From Prinsepia uniflora (lineage: Eukaryota > Streptophyta > Magnoliopsida > Rosales > Rosaceae), in assembly GCA_032719365.1 (NCBI GenBank), contig CM064874.1:35388716-35452715 (forward strand): a stretch of DNA of 64,000 nt. Reading direction: 5' to 3'. Under the pieces are notes generated by a model, which saw nothing but the letters and a program-made list of their open reading frames with translations, had not been told where the DNA came from and did not search any database. Shown in pieces: positions 13,351 through 23,880 of this stretch. Positions within the stretch are counted from its first letter, which is position 1. Each line of letters starts with the position of its first letter. The translations under genes were made by a program, and so were the position numbers.

Positions 13351-13870
13351 ATCTACCCACCTAAACAGAATTTTTTCCCCGAAATTCCACAGCTAGTTCC
13401 CGACACCTAGGGTCTCCTACCCGGTAATCAACACTCGGTCAATAACAACCTCTCCTGGGTTTCCTGTCTATCATCTCCACCTTGGGTATTTCCCACCATC
13501 TCCAACTACTGTTACCACGGCCAACTCTTTCTTTGGAACAACTATATGGTATACGCAAGGGAAACTCTATGAACAGAAAACAAAGGTATTTTACAATACC
13601 TCATTTGAAAGTACCCAATAGCATTCACAGAGTACATCCTCGAGTACAACCACCTACCCTTCCTCTCTGGCTGGTTCCTCCCTCGGTTGTTGCTTCGGCC
13701 ATTGGGTCGGAATAAATCTACAAAGTCCTAAAGGCAAACTCTAGCTTGTAGGTTCTCTCCTTCAATAACCTCATATCGATCATTTATAGTCACTCATTTC
13801 CTGTACCTTCCGTCATCCTTCTACGGAACGCACTGTAACACTCCAAGTTCTCTAGGAAAACTCCTAGACT
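13351..13870 (-). other. 3' untranslated internal region of the gag-only element
   Basis: About 520 bp between the gag stop and the 3' LTR, without coding signal. It ends at the 3' LTR in the purine-rich tract described there. Confidence 0.6.
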
Positions 13871-14971
13871 CTACCCTGGGATCCAACAACCAAAACTAAG
13901 TACAGCACAACCAAAAGTAATATAAGTACCTGTCCCTGCATCTGGAGTCGACTGAACCTCCTGCTGAGTCATCGAAAACACTCGGGCTTGAGATCCCGAC
14001 GCTCTACCACGTCCCCTCGAACTACTAGTAGCAGTGCCACCACCTCCTCTCGGGCCTGCTGTCCCTGACGCTGTACTCTGTCTGGGCTCCGCTGCTCCTC
14101 GACCTACACCACCATCCTGTGGCAACAGTGGACACTCACGTCGGAAATGACCTCGCTCCCCACAGTAGAAACACACATTCCAACCCGGTCCACTGCTCGG
14201 TCTCCCTGTAGACGCTACAGACGTCACGCTCGCTTGTGGAGTCGGCTGTGCGCGGTAACCCCAAAATCTGGAACTTTGGAAACTCCCAGGTCTACCGAAA
14301 CGATCATCGCCCGACGACGACGCTCCATCGACGTTACCTCTTTTCGGTGTCCGCTGGCTCGAAGCTCCAGGAATAGATGGTTCCTGGCGGCGCACCGGCA
14401 AACTAGCCTCCACCCTTACCGCAGCATCCGACAAGTCGCGGAGGGTAGCAAAGGATCCAGCCGTCATTATGGCTCGAATCTCGCCTCGCAAGCCCAATTC
14501 AAACCTACGGCACTTCTCGGCTTCAGTGGCCACAAAAGCAGGAGCAAACCGGGACAACATCTGGAATTTCCGTTCATACTCAGCCACTGTCATATTCCCT
14601 TGTTGGAGATGCAAGAACTCCGCCTCCTTGGCATCCCGGAAAGAACGAGGATAATACTGCTCCAGAAACCGTTCCCTAAACGTCACCCAAGTCACCGTAT
14701 GGGCATCCCAACCAGACAACTCGAGGGTGTACCACCACTCGTACGCTGCCCCATCCAATAAAAATGTAGCCAACAACACTTGCTCTTCTGGCGGGCAATG
14801 CATCACCGCAAAGATCCGCTCAAGTATGGTAATCCACCTCTGGGCTTCCTCAGGATCAGCCCCACCACAAAACGTAGTCGCCCCGAGCCGTTGGGCTCGC
14901 TCGATCGTAGCACTCTCTGTCTCTCTTGCTTCGTCTTCAGGTTGTGGAGAGGGTCTACGTCTTGGAGGCAT
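13871..14971 (-). CDS. gag: Retrotransposon Gag polyprotein (Ty3/gypsy)
   Basis: The frame opens upstream at 15013, but the likely start is the methionine at 14971 (MPPRRRPSPQ), which matches typical plant gypsy Gag starts. The product is about 366 aa. Its central part (WITILERIF..YEWW..TWVTFRERFLEQYYP..EAEFLHL..M..YERKFQMLSRFAP) is the retrotransposon Gag capsid domain. After a Ser/Gly/Arg-rich linker comes one CCHC zinc knuckle, CFYCGERGHFRREC (C-X2-C-X4-H-X4-C), which binds RNA. The tail VFSMTQQEVQSTPD resembles the stretch just before the protease in full elements. The frame ends about 25 residues later, so protease and pol appear to have been deleted at that point. The frame has no stop or frameshift, so the product could still be made and assemble particles. 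Confidence 0.9.
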   Translation of the reverse strand: MPPRRRPSPQPEDEARETESATIERAQRLGATTFCGGADPEEAQRWITILERIFAVMHCPPEEQVLLATFLLDGAAYEWWYTLELSGWDAHTVTWVTFRERFLEQYYPRSFRDAKEAEFLHLQQGNMTVAEYERKFQMLSRFAPAFVATEAEKCRRFELGLRGEIRAIMTAGSFATLRDLSDAAVRVEASLPVRRQEPSIPGASSQRTPKRGNVDGASSSGDDRFGRPGSFQSSRFWGYRAQPTPQASVTSVASTGRPSSGPGWNVCFYCGERGHFRRECPLLPQDGGVGRGAAEPRQSTASGTAGPRGGGGTATSSSRGRGRASGSQARVFSMTQQEVQSTPDAGTGTYITFGCAVLSFGCWIPG

Positions 14972-15065
14972 CGGCAACCGCACGTTGAAAGAGGAATAGA
15001 AGCAGTCAAACAACTAAAACACAACCTCACAAACCGACAGACCCAACAAACTCGACAAAACCTAT

Positions 15066-15079
15066 GCTGTGATACCAAT
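15066..15079 (-). other. Primer-binding site of the gag-only element
   Basis: On the minus strand this reads ATTGGTATCACAGC, immediately after the 5' LTR end (GGTCTTGACA). It is a tRNA-Met type site and confirms minus-strand orientation. Confidence 0.85.
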
Positions 15080-18000
15080 TGTCAAGACCCACCCCGGTTT
15101 CACCCCGAAACCCGAGGTAAATCCTGCTCCCGTCTGACTCCCCGACGCCACATTCAGATAAAACTCACTCAAACCCAACCAAACGCAGGAGTAATTAACC
15201 ACAATGTTCTGAAGTTATAGTTTTACAGAGTATAGCTCGAAATCCAAAGAAATAAAAACAGATAAAGTACACGCACACGGAAGACTTCCAACTACTCCGG
15301 AATCCCTCACGTCACTTCTATGCCTCGGACACTGCCTCGACGTCAAGACCCCGCGCTAGCTCCACAACCTGGAGGGCAATTTAAAACAGCAAATGTGAGT
15401 GGACCATAATAAAAGAAAAGTTCTAAAACCATTTATCAGAAAACCGAATTTAACCCTCCGTTTTGAAAACCACATGCATAACCCAGTTATTAAAACAGTT
15501 AGAAACCAAAGTACCATAAACCACATCATGAGAAACAGAAACACTATAAAACAGTTATAGAAATCACAGTATATGTATCATAAAACTGTATCAGGATCCA
15601 TAAACAGCAATTCACTATTTTCCGATCAAACCTGCTGGACCTATCCGAGTCTTTAAACTCCCGAGTCTTTAAACTCAATCCAGGCCTTAATAGTATCCGA
15701 GTCTTTAAACTCCCGAGTCTTTAAACTCAAAGGCCTACGGGGGAAATATTAATATATCCCAGTCTTTAAACTCCCGAGTCTTTAAACTCAATCCGGGCCC
15801 GTCCCCCGTCAAATATATCCGGGTCTTTAAACCCAATAACCAGATCCAGCAAATCCAATCCAAATCATTTGTAAAACCATTATCCATTTCCATATCCAAA
15901 TCCGAATTCGAAATCTCCGGTCCGACGCCCTTAGGGCATCCCGAACCGTCATTCCGAACCCAAATCCGGAAATTTACTTTTCAACCTTTAACCAAAGTCC
16001 AATTGTCAATTTCGATTTCAAAACCAACCCTTTCTCAAAATCATGTTCCAAAATCCATTTATAATCATTAGAAATCATGTACCATTTGAAATCTCAAAAC
16101 TATAACATTATAACCAGAAATCAACCTTTTATCGTAAAACGTGCCAAATACCGTATTTAAAAATGTGCAATTATGTAAAATCACATCCTAAATACACTAA
16201 TCATGAAATCAACTATATAAAACAAGTATAGAAAATAGTTATGCATGTTCGAGTTTAAGAAAAGGGTCCACTCACAGTACTGAGCCCTACTCGCGTCCTG
16301 AACGTCTTGTACGTTCCTCGGCTTCCTCGGGAAATCCCGATCCTGTCAAACATCGTCAAAATACGTCACTAATACGTCTACAAAAATTCACCTAAATTTC
16401 CCCGAAATGAAAACGTAAAACTCGGGACCCCAAACCTTCACCCTCGCGGAACTAAACTCAAACGACGTCCGATTGACCCGAAACCAACTCCATTGAACTC
16501 ACCATAACTCCTAGACCAACAACCATGTTGATTACTTCTCCAACCGCCACCGCACGCGCCCCCACGCGCCGCCCAAAGTGGTTGCGCGTGGCCCTCACAC
16601 GCTGCTACAGTGCACTGTCATCAACCTCGACTCACTGTGTTGAACCAGCGCTGCAACCTGGACCGGCGAGAAGCAATCTCCACCGTCCGGCCACCATTTC
16701 ATCTCCTATCTTTTCCTATAGCTTCATCCAGGCACCAAGAATTCATCCCCCTACTCCTCTAACCTCGACATGGCCCCATCATCGTCGATTCAAGCTCGAA
16801 CCAGACGGCCATACTCCCCCTATTTCACGATCCATCCGCTCCGGTCACCCCCCGTCACGGTGGCAACACCAGACTCTTCCTAGGGCCTTACTGATCCTAG
16901 ACCAACACTCCTAGACCTTCGACTCAGCCCCAACCTCGACGACTTTGGGTTCGAACATCACGGCAAAACAGAGCACCAGAGTGCCTGCCGTCGTCTGATC
17001 TCCGCCGTGTACACCCCCGTCACAGCGACCATCCTAGTCGATGCCTAGGACCCTCCTGAACCTCACCCTGACCTTCATTCCTCTCGACTCTAAGCCCAAC
17101 CTCACGACTTCCAAATTGAACATCACGGGAAAAACAGAGCAAGAGATCTCACCTTTCGATTGCGTCTCCGCCGTGCACACCGTCGCGTGCCACGGTGTTC
17201 GTTGGACTCCCTGCAGCCTCCTGAACTTCCCACGGTCGTGGTTTGAGTCACCACACGGCATAGCCACCACCAACTCTCTCACGGTCTCCCTGTTTCCCCA
17301 AAACTTTGCCGCACCACCACCGTGCCGCCGTGCACGATTCCTCCACCAAAACACGATCACTAGTACAAACACTCCTCCCTGTCACTCTCTCACGAGCACT
17401 CTTCACCCCCCCTTGCACTGAGTCGATCAATTGCTCCCAATTCCTCACCCTCTGTTTCTGTCTGTGTCGAAGAACAACACACGGGCACACGCAGTTGCAC
17501 CCAAATAATTGGGACCGCGCACGTACAGGATTCCACCAGAATCCTCTAGTCCTGTGCCACATGTCACCAATCACTCAACCCTTCTCCCACCTGGTTCAAT
17601 CTCAGCCTTCCATTTCTTCTCTCTCTGCACAAATCCCAATGTGCCACAAAGACCAAAATACCCTCCAATTTAACTCATTTTTTACGGTTTTGCCACGACT
17701 TCCTAGACCCGTATCTCTCGCCTCGTAAATCCAATGAATACGTGCCGCCTGTCATCGAACTTAGGACGACGAGATCTATCTAACCATCCTAGGTCAACAT
17801 ACCAAAACCCGATTTTTCAAAAAGTCAACTTTTCCCCCTATTTACCAAAATTACGGTAATACCCTCGACCTTCCGATCATCACAACTTCCTCCTCAGATG
17901 TCGGAATCGAACGTACCACATGTCTACGGGTTCGTGACGTCCTAAACTACGTCCTAGTCACCGGTCAAAGTCCAATTGACCACCCGAACTAAAGTCAACA

Positions 18001-18132
18001 TTTTACCCGAACCAGGGGCAAAATCGTCATTCTACACTTACGGACCTATCGGGACCACCTAACCGCCGATTAACCTCACTAATCACACCTTAATTACCCT
18101 ACTCATCCCGGCTCTCGGGACGGGTTGTTACA
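15080..18132 (-). repeat. 5' LTR of the gag-only element
   Basis: This is nearly the same as the 10270-13350 LTR, including hairpins at 15652-15830 and the GC-rich hairpin at about 16550-16590. It lies about 100 bp upstream of the gag start and should drive gag transcription leftwards. Open frames in this LTR recur in the other LTR only because the two are copies. Confidence 0.88.
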
Positions 18133-19311
18133 CTTAGGGAGTAATTTTGACCCATAGAGGTGCTCAGACCGTGGGAGGAAAGATTGGGCTTTAAATGGTT
18201 TATTGAAACACCATGATTTAGGTTAGTTTTCATGGATTCAATTGCATAAAACTATTCCTAGGATAGATTAGAGAGGATTGGTGGATAGAAAGAAGAAAAA
18301 GGATGAAAAAATGGGAATATATAGGCCTTGACCGGTCATGCCAGTTCGGTTGGACCGACTGACCAGTGGACTGGTTTGGACTAGCCGAATTGCGAGGAAG
18401 AAGATGAACAGGTGCAGGCGCGTGGCTCCCACGTGCAGGGCCTTTAGGCGACGCGTGGGAGCACGTGGGGCACTGTTTGGGGAAGTGTTGAACATACGAA
18501 ATCATCTATTCTATGTAACGAACATTTTGGGACTGGTTTCGAGTCGATCAGACATCGTTTTGATATAGTTCGAGGTGTCCGAAGGTTTAGGATCGAGTTT
18601 AAAATGTGTTAAAAATCCCGGAAAATTAAGGAGCTTTTATGAGAGGTTATAGAAGTAGTTAGTAACCCTCTAGTTTGATTTGGACAGGTCCTGGAGTTCC
18701 AGTGATAGTGATTAGCCTGGCGAGGCTTATGACGCGCGTATCAAGGCGCATGTTGGATGGTTTGTGAGTGGACTTTGTTTTATGAATTTGATGCATGCAT
18801 AAATATTTTATATGTACTTATGAACATGTTTTGAGATGCCATGAGTGCATATGATTTAAATATGATTTTTTGGGCATTTTAGGAGGAAAATGCGTTAGTG
18901 CACGTAGTTTGAGATTTCCGTTTTATCTGTTGTTTGGGCTACAACAAAGTGTACTACGTGCGTGAGTTATATGTGATTTTGAAGGTTTCACGAAGAGGCG
19001 TGAAACTGAGGAACTGATTTACGATTTTGGAGGATTTCACGGAGATGCGTGAAATCGAGATTCGGGCATATGACCTAGTTGATTTGAGGTTTGACTTAGA
19101 GTACAGTCAAACGCGAGATAAGTCGGGCAGAGACCCAGTTATGAGTTTTACGAAAGGTATTTCGGGCGTAAGACCTAGTTATGTATTTGATAGGATTCGA
19201 GAAATCCTGGAATATGAAGTGTCGTTGGACACTGGTTTTCGGGCTGTGACCCATTTGGTGGTATTTCAGGCATATGACCCTATGGATGATTTTCGAGTCA
19301 GAGTCGTAGTC

Positions 19312-19800
19312 GCGACGAGTGCTAGACGGGATCGATCAGTGATGTGTTCCAGATGATCTAGAGATAGTCGCGATGAGTGCTATGTGCGCGGCGACAAGAT
19401 CGATAGGTGATGTGTTCGTGATGGTTTAGAGATGATCGCGACGAGTGCTATGTGCGCGGCGACGAGATCGATCGGTGATGTGTTTCCAATGATCAAGAGA
19501 TAGTAGCGACGAGTGCTATGTGCGCGGCGACGAGATCGATCGATGATGTGTTCCTGATGATCTAGAGATGGCCGCGACGAGTGCTATGTGCGCTGTGACG
19601 AGATTGATCGGTGATGTGTTCCCGATGATCTAGAGATAGTCACGACGAGTGCTATGTGCGCGGCGACGAGATCGATTGGTGATGTGTTCCTCATGATCTA
19701 GAGATGGTCGCGATGAGTTCTATGTGTGTGGCGACAAGATCGATAGGTGATGTGTTCCCAACTATCTAGAGATGGTCGCGATGAGTGATGTGCTCACGGC
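19312..19800 (+). repeat. 68 bp minisatellite inside a solo LTR
   Basis: Seven to eight units of about 68 bp repeat the pattern TCGCGACGAGTGCTATGTGC, GCGGCGACGAGATCGAT, GGTGATGTGTTCC, GATGATCTAGAGATAG, with scattered substitutions and no obvious length change. It sits where other LTRs in the window carry single hairpin units, so it looks like local amplification of LTR sequence. Confidence 0.85.
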
Positions 19801-20301
19801 GACACTGAAATGAGGATGGGATGTGTTCCCACGTGTTCTATGTTTTGGGTAGAGATCCCACAGGTTTTATGATTTGGACTGAGACCCATACTGGTTTTCT
19901 ATGATTGAGTTTTTGGGATGAGACCCTACTAGATGATGACTTCTTTTGAGAAGCAGTTTTCACTGTGTTTTGATTTGGGAAGCATTACGTTTTCTTCCGA
20001 GAAAGGATTTGAAATAAAATGGTTTTATGATGCATGAATGCTTTTACGTGAAGGGTATAAATGTGTTTTATAAACCGTTGTTTTGTCCACTTACAGCTTT
20101 TATGGTTTTAATACCCTTAGGTTGATCGCAGATGCGGAATGTAGCAGAGATCAAGACATCACATGCCAGCACCGATCCTGGCGTACTATGGTTAACCCCG
20201 AGCAGAGGTCAAGTGTATCCCTGGTCTGACACGCGGTGTCAAACGGGAGCAAGAACGTCCCAAGATAATCCTGGGGGATTGGGACGAGTCCTGAGAGCCA
20301 G

Positions 20302-20440
20302 AGTTAGGCATGATGGATGGTGGGCGGAGTCCTCCTCGAGAAGAATGAGCAGAGAAGACGATGTGGAGACTTGGAGACTCATGAGAGAGATTAAAAGCCC
20401 GTAATTAAGATGATGTGGGTGTGGACCGTGTGGTCTATAC
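20302..20440. other. Sequence flanking the solo LTRs, possibly old host DNA
   Basis: With both solo LTRs removed, the sequence up to 5988 joins the 13 bp at 9586-9598 and continues at 20302. No coding function is recognised. Confidence 0.4.
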
Positions 20441-20449
20441 TTATTATTG

Positions 20450-20502
<53 letters not shown>

Positions 20503-20507
20503 ATAAT
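20441..20507. repeat. (ATT)n microsatellite
   Basis: An almost pure ATT tract lies at the broken 3' side of the truncated retrotransposon. Confidence 0.95.
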
Positions 20508-20518
20508 TTTATTCATAC

Positions 20519-21423
20519 GAAGGGGCATGCCCAACATTTTTTGAACATCATTAGCCTGCAACGCTCCTTGCTGAGGCGATGAGTCCCTTTTTGCTAATCG
20601 TTGAGAACCTCTTTGAGCTTCTCCCCCTGATCTCTGGGATCGTGCAGGGAAGTAGGCTTCATCTTCCCCTTTACTGCCGTGGGCAGATCGTTTTGGGTTT
20701 TTGTATAGAGCTCGAAGTTGCCGCCTGCTCCCATGTGAGTGTTGTGAGCGCTTTGCCCGTGAAGTCGCCCCAGTCCTACCTCCTAGCCGTTCACGTACTA
20801 ATGGCTTTAGGCGTTGTGGGCTTTTCGCTCGATGAGCGTGACTTTCTTCTCCAGAGTCGCCTAGCGAAGTATCTCGTGACATTGTTTGGCAGCGGACCTG
20901 CTCTTTCCCAGGACGTCTTTGGGCATTCTCTTGTCTTGCACGTGACGTGGATCGTCTGTCCTGCTCCTGGATTGGTCTCCCTGCTAGGAGTTGCTGCAAG
21001 AGCTCTGACTGAAGTTGAACTTGTTTGCTTAACCCTTCAACTTGCTGCGCCAAGTTGTCCTGGGGAGGTTGGTGACGACTTCTCCCTGAGATGTCATGAC
21101 ACCTATCCAGAAAGTCCTTTAGGACCATGTTTGTTGTGAGTTGATCATGTCGTGATGCATTTCCTATCTACCTCTCGTTTGCTTGTTGTAAAGTCGAAGT
21201 TCCTTCCCCTAGCGCGGGTACTTGGTTAGCTGGAGAGGGGAATGCTCCAAAATTGAAGGTTGGCCTCCCTTCGAGTGTCTCAATGGGCGCTTCTATGGAC
21301 ACGCCTGAGTTGAGCTGGGCGTTTCTCCGGAGTTTCTATGTGAGCTTCATTCCTCGTCTGAGCTGTTGAGGCACAAACACCTTCTCCTGCTGACTGAACG
21401 GATTGACGAACCTTAGCCATGCT
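20519..21423 (-). pseudogene. Gag N-terminal region, frame-broken
   Basis: The reading frame appears to start near 21423 (MAKVRQSVQSAGEG) and passes through the region around 21160-21290 (PTFNFGAFPSPANQVPALGE) into the long open part from 21128 downwards. At least one stop (near 21165) or frame change lies between. The later part has a Gln/Leu-rich segment likely to form a coiled coil (QVEGLSKQVQLQSELLQQLL), then a very basic Arg/Ser/Gln-rich region. This layout matches the N-terminal half of Gag in large plant gypsy elements. The capsid and zinc-knuckle parts are lost. The lineage (Tat or Athila) is a guess. Confidence 0.5.
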
Positions 21424-21449
21424 GATTCGAAGAATGTTGAGTTGGAAAG

Positions 21450-21765
21450 CTGTTGATGGATAATTTGAACAACGTTCAGAATCTTCGAACAATGTCGATG
21501 AACGACGAACGAAGGGAGATGAACGATGAACAAACGTTCAAAATCTTCGAATAATGTCGATGAACGACGAACGAAAAAAGATGAACGATGAACGAAGAAA
21601 GATGAGTGATGAACAACGTTCAAAATCTTCGAACAATGTCGATGAACGACGAACGAAGAAAGATGAACGATGAACAAAATCCTGATGAGCGATGAACAAC
21701 GTTCAAAATCTTCGAACAATGTCGATGAACGACGAACGAAGAAAGATGAACGATGAACAAATGAG
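21450..21765 (-). repeat. Tandem repeats in the retrotransposon leader
   Basis: Four to five imperfect units of about 40-60 bp are built from GTTCAAAATCTTCGAACAAT, GTCGATGAACGACGAACGAA and AGATGAACGATGAAC. They lie between the primer-binding site and gag. The GAACGA-type words make the region rich in short inverted repeats. Confidence 0.8.
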
Positions 21766-21800
21766 AGAGCTTCTTCTGAGTATATCTCAATAGCTCTCAA

Positions 21801-21813
21801 TGAAAGCACCAAT
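21801..21813 (-). other. Primer-binding site of the truncated element
   Basis: ATTGGTGCTTTCA on the minus strand abuts the LTR end. It is followed by TTGAGAGCT, as in many large plant gypsy elements. Confidence 0.65.
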
Positions 21814-22387
21814 TGTTGAATCAAAGATTGAACCCGCCGCGAAAAGTCCTCACAATTCCTGCAAACAGCAAACAATTAGCTATCGTTGCCTCGATCGATT
21901 TATCCGGGGGGTTGTTCGACCAAGAACACTCCGATGCTTAAGTTAGCTTTGAGAGAGGAAAAGGATATACTTCGAAGCGAAGAATCAACGTACCTTGAAA
22001 TGAAATGTGCCTTGCTATTTATAGGAAAATCTTGGGAGCCTTGGATTGGTCGGTTGAATATTTAATTAGTAAATAATATATTATTATTAAATATATTATT
22101 TAATAATTGTAATGATGGCTCATCATGATAGTAATGATATTTATTGTATTTTAATATTAATATTAATTATCCATTATTAAGAATAACGATAATTAACTCT
22201 CGGGGAGAATATCAATCTTACGGAGATTTTAACCCGATCAAATATCGTATTTAACTGGTAAATAGATTATTTAATGTGCGGGTGTTTTTCAAATGATCAG
22301 CGTTATTGCCAAGGGCAATTTGGTCATTTTTGGGAATGACGGCACACATGGCAGCTCCATAATTTTCGGATGATTTTGGGTTCCACA
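21814..22387 (-). repeat. 5' LTR (574 bp) of the truncated element
   Basis: TG..CA ends on both strands, with the primer-binding site adjacent. A TATA box (CCTATAAATAGC on the minus strand, 22014-22025) lies about 200 bp before the LTR's 3' end and would drive leftward transcription. Confidence 0.7.
22016..22023 (-). promoter_or_regulatory. TATA box of the 574 bp LTR
   Basis: TATAAATA on the minus strand, correctly placed inside the LTR ahead of the leader and gag. Confidence 0.6.
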
Positions 22388-23192
22388 GGATATAATAATG
22401 ATTTACTCAAAAAATATTCTATACATTACCGTTAAACTCCAGATAATATAGATTTTATTTTTTATTTTATAGAAAAAATTCAATTGTAACTATATACAAT
22501 ATATATATATATATAATATTTATTATATGCATAATATAATAAAGGTTCGAAGATGCCAAAAAAATCAAACACTAATGGGCACATGGGGCAAAAAGAACAA
22601 AAAAAGGCAATATTATTTTTAATTATTTAAAAGAATTCTTAATAACTCTCTTATTCTCTTTATTGAGATATAAAAGGATAGATGTAGTATTTATTACTTA
22701 TAAATTCTGTATAGGGACTTTTAAATAAAAAAACATTTGACGTAAGGTCTTATTTTGTTTAATACACAAATATTAAAGGTTTTAAATAAAAGTAAAAGTT
22801 GTTAAGGATATAATAATGATTTACTCAAAAAAAAATTCTATGCCTTATTGTTGAACCCCAGATAATACGGATTTTAGTTTTTATTTTATAGAAAAAAATC
22901 CAATTGTAACTATATACAATATATATATATATAATATTTATTATATGCATAATATAATAAAGGGTCAAAGAGGTCAAAAAAATCAAACACTAAGGGGCAT
23001 ATGGGGAATGAGAACAAAAAAAGACAATATTATTTTTAATTGTTTAAAAGAATTCTCAATAATTCACTTATTCTCTTTATTGAGATATAAAATGATAGAT
23101 GTGGAATTTATTACTTATAAATTATGTTTAGAGATTTTTGAATAAAAAAGGTTTGAAGTAAGGACTTATTTTGTTTAATACACAAATATTAA

Positions 23193-23379
23193 GGGTGTGT
23201 TTGGTACACCGTATTACGGTCCGTATAGGCTAAATAATTCGAAACCTGTGTTTGGTACCAGTCGTATTAATTAGTCACCGTATAAGTGGGTTGAATATTT
23301 TTATACAGTCTAGACACGCTAAAATAATACGCTCGAAATTGTCCGTATTAAATAGTCGGATAACTAGTAATCTTATAAA

Positions 23380-23439
<60 letters not shown>

Positions 23440-23829
23440 GTAATATAATAAAAATAAAATATTAATTTAGTAAATATTAATAATAAAAGTAATAAAGTAA
23501 TAAATTCTAATAATAATAAATTAATAATTAATGATATTTTAATAAATAATAATGATAAAATTAAAAATAATTAATTAATAAAAATGTAATAAATAGTAAT
23601 AATTATTATTATTATTAAAATAAATAATAATAAAAATAATGACATATATAATTAATATTTAAGATATAAGTATTTATCAATTACTATAATATAATCCGGT
23701 CAGTATAATATAGTCGGCATTCTAATCCGAAAAAGTACCAAACGCCCGACTAAATAATCAGTCTATCCAGTGGACAGATTAGTCTATCCGATTGAAATAG
23801 TCAGTACAATACGGCATACCAAACGAAAA
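23193..23829. mobile_element. MITE with GGGTGTGTTTGGTA-type ends
   Basis: The left end GGGTGTGTTTGGTAC, followed by CCGTATTACGG, is mirrored at the right end by CAATACGGC..TACCAAACG, giving imperfect terminal inverted repeats of about 25 bp. Comparison with the uninterrupted duplicate copy (near 22767-22795) shows a clean insertion between ATTAA and AAGGTTTT. The ends resemble Tourist/PIF-Harbinger MITEs, but a 3 bp target duplication cannot be fixed with certainty. An (AAT)n tract occupies 23382-23437. Confidence 0.7.
23382..23437. repeat. (AAT)n microsatellite
   Basis: A pure AAT tract inside the MITE, continuing into degenerate AAT-rich sequence to about 23640. Confidence 0.95.
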
Positions 23830-23880
23830 GGTTTTAAATAAAAGTAAAAGTTGTTAAAAATATAATAATGATTTACTCTT

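Larger units (their letters stand above)
10265..18137 (-). mobile_element. Complete gag-only LTR retrotransposon (TR-GAG type), CTTAG target duplication
   Basis: The left LTR is 10270-13350 (3,081 bp) and the right LTR is 15080-18132 (3,053 bp). Both run TGTC(A)AGGACCC-like to GGTTGTTACA, and the element is bounded by a perfect CTTAG duplication (10265-10269, 18133-18137). The internal domain is only 1,729 bp and holds one gag gene on the minus strand. There is no protease, reverse transcriptase, RNase H or integrase. Terminal-repeat elements that keep gag only are known in plants as TR-GAGs. By eye the LTRs differ by a few percent, including an extra 18 bp repeat near 11845-11880 in the left copy. 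It must use pol supplied by a related autonomous element. Confidence 0.92.
9594..20301 (+). mobile_element. Solo gypsy LTR (GCCAG target duplication), split by the gag-only element
   Basis: The LTR starts at 9599 (TGTAACGACCCGTCCC), is interrupted from 10270 to 18137, resumes at 18138 and ends at 20296. The perfect repeat GCCAG flanks it (9594-9598, 20297-20301). The last dinucleotide is GA instead of CA, a single decay mutation. Rejoined, the LTR is about 2.83 kb. It contains a TATA-like AATATATA at 18316-18323, a GC-rich CGCG hairpin at 18417-18465, sequence-varied hairpins at 18980-19330 and a 68 bp minisatellite at about 19312-19800. No internal domain is attached. Confidence 0.85.
20508..22387 (-). 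mobile_element. Truncated 5' end of a gypsy-like LTR retrotransposon
   Basis: Read on the minus strand, this has a 574 bp LTR (21814-22387, TGTGGAACCC..TTCAACA), a primer-binding site, a leader with tandem repeats, and the beginning of a gag gene. The element breaks off at the ATT tract near 20507. No pol or second LTR is visible, and the LTR type is different from the 3 kb LTRs elsewhere in the window. Confidence 0.7.
22388..23880. repeat. AT-rich tandem duplication of about 415 bp
   Basis: 22388-22800 and 22803-23192 plus 23830-23850 are two copies of the same AT-rich unit. It includes TTTACTCAAAAAATATTCTA, a TATATA run, and the phrase AAATCAAACACTAA. The start of a third copy is visible at 23852-23877. 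The second copy is interrupted by the MITE at about 23193-23829. No coding content. Confidence 0.8.

Noticed and set aside
14147..14761. A 204-codon plus-strand frame opposite gag
   Set aside because: It is the antisense shadow of the Gag gene, with no domain, and its composition follows the GC-rich Gag codons.
12252..17728. Frames of 100-140 codons present twice (12252-12946 and 17034-17728)
   Set aside because: They lie at the same positions in the two LTRs of one element, so their repetition is due to LTR copying and not to selection on a protein. No domain is visible.
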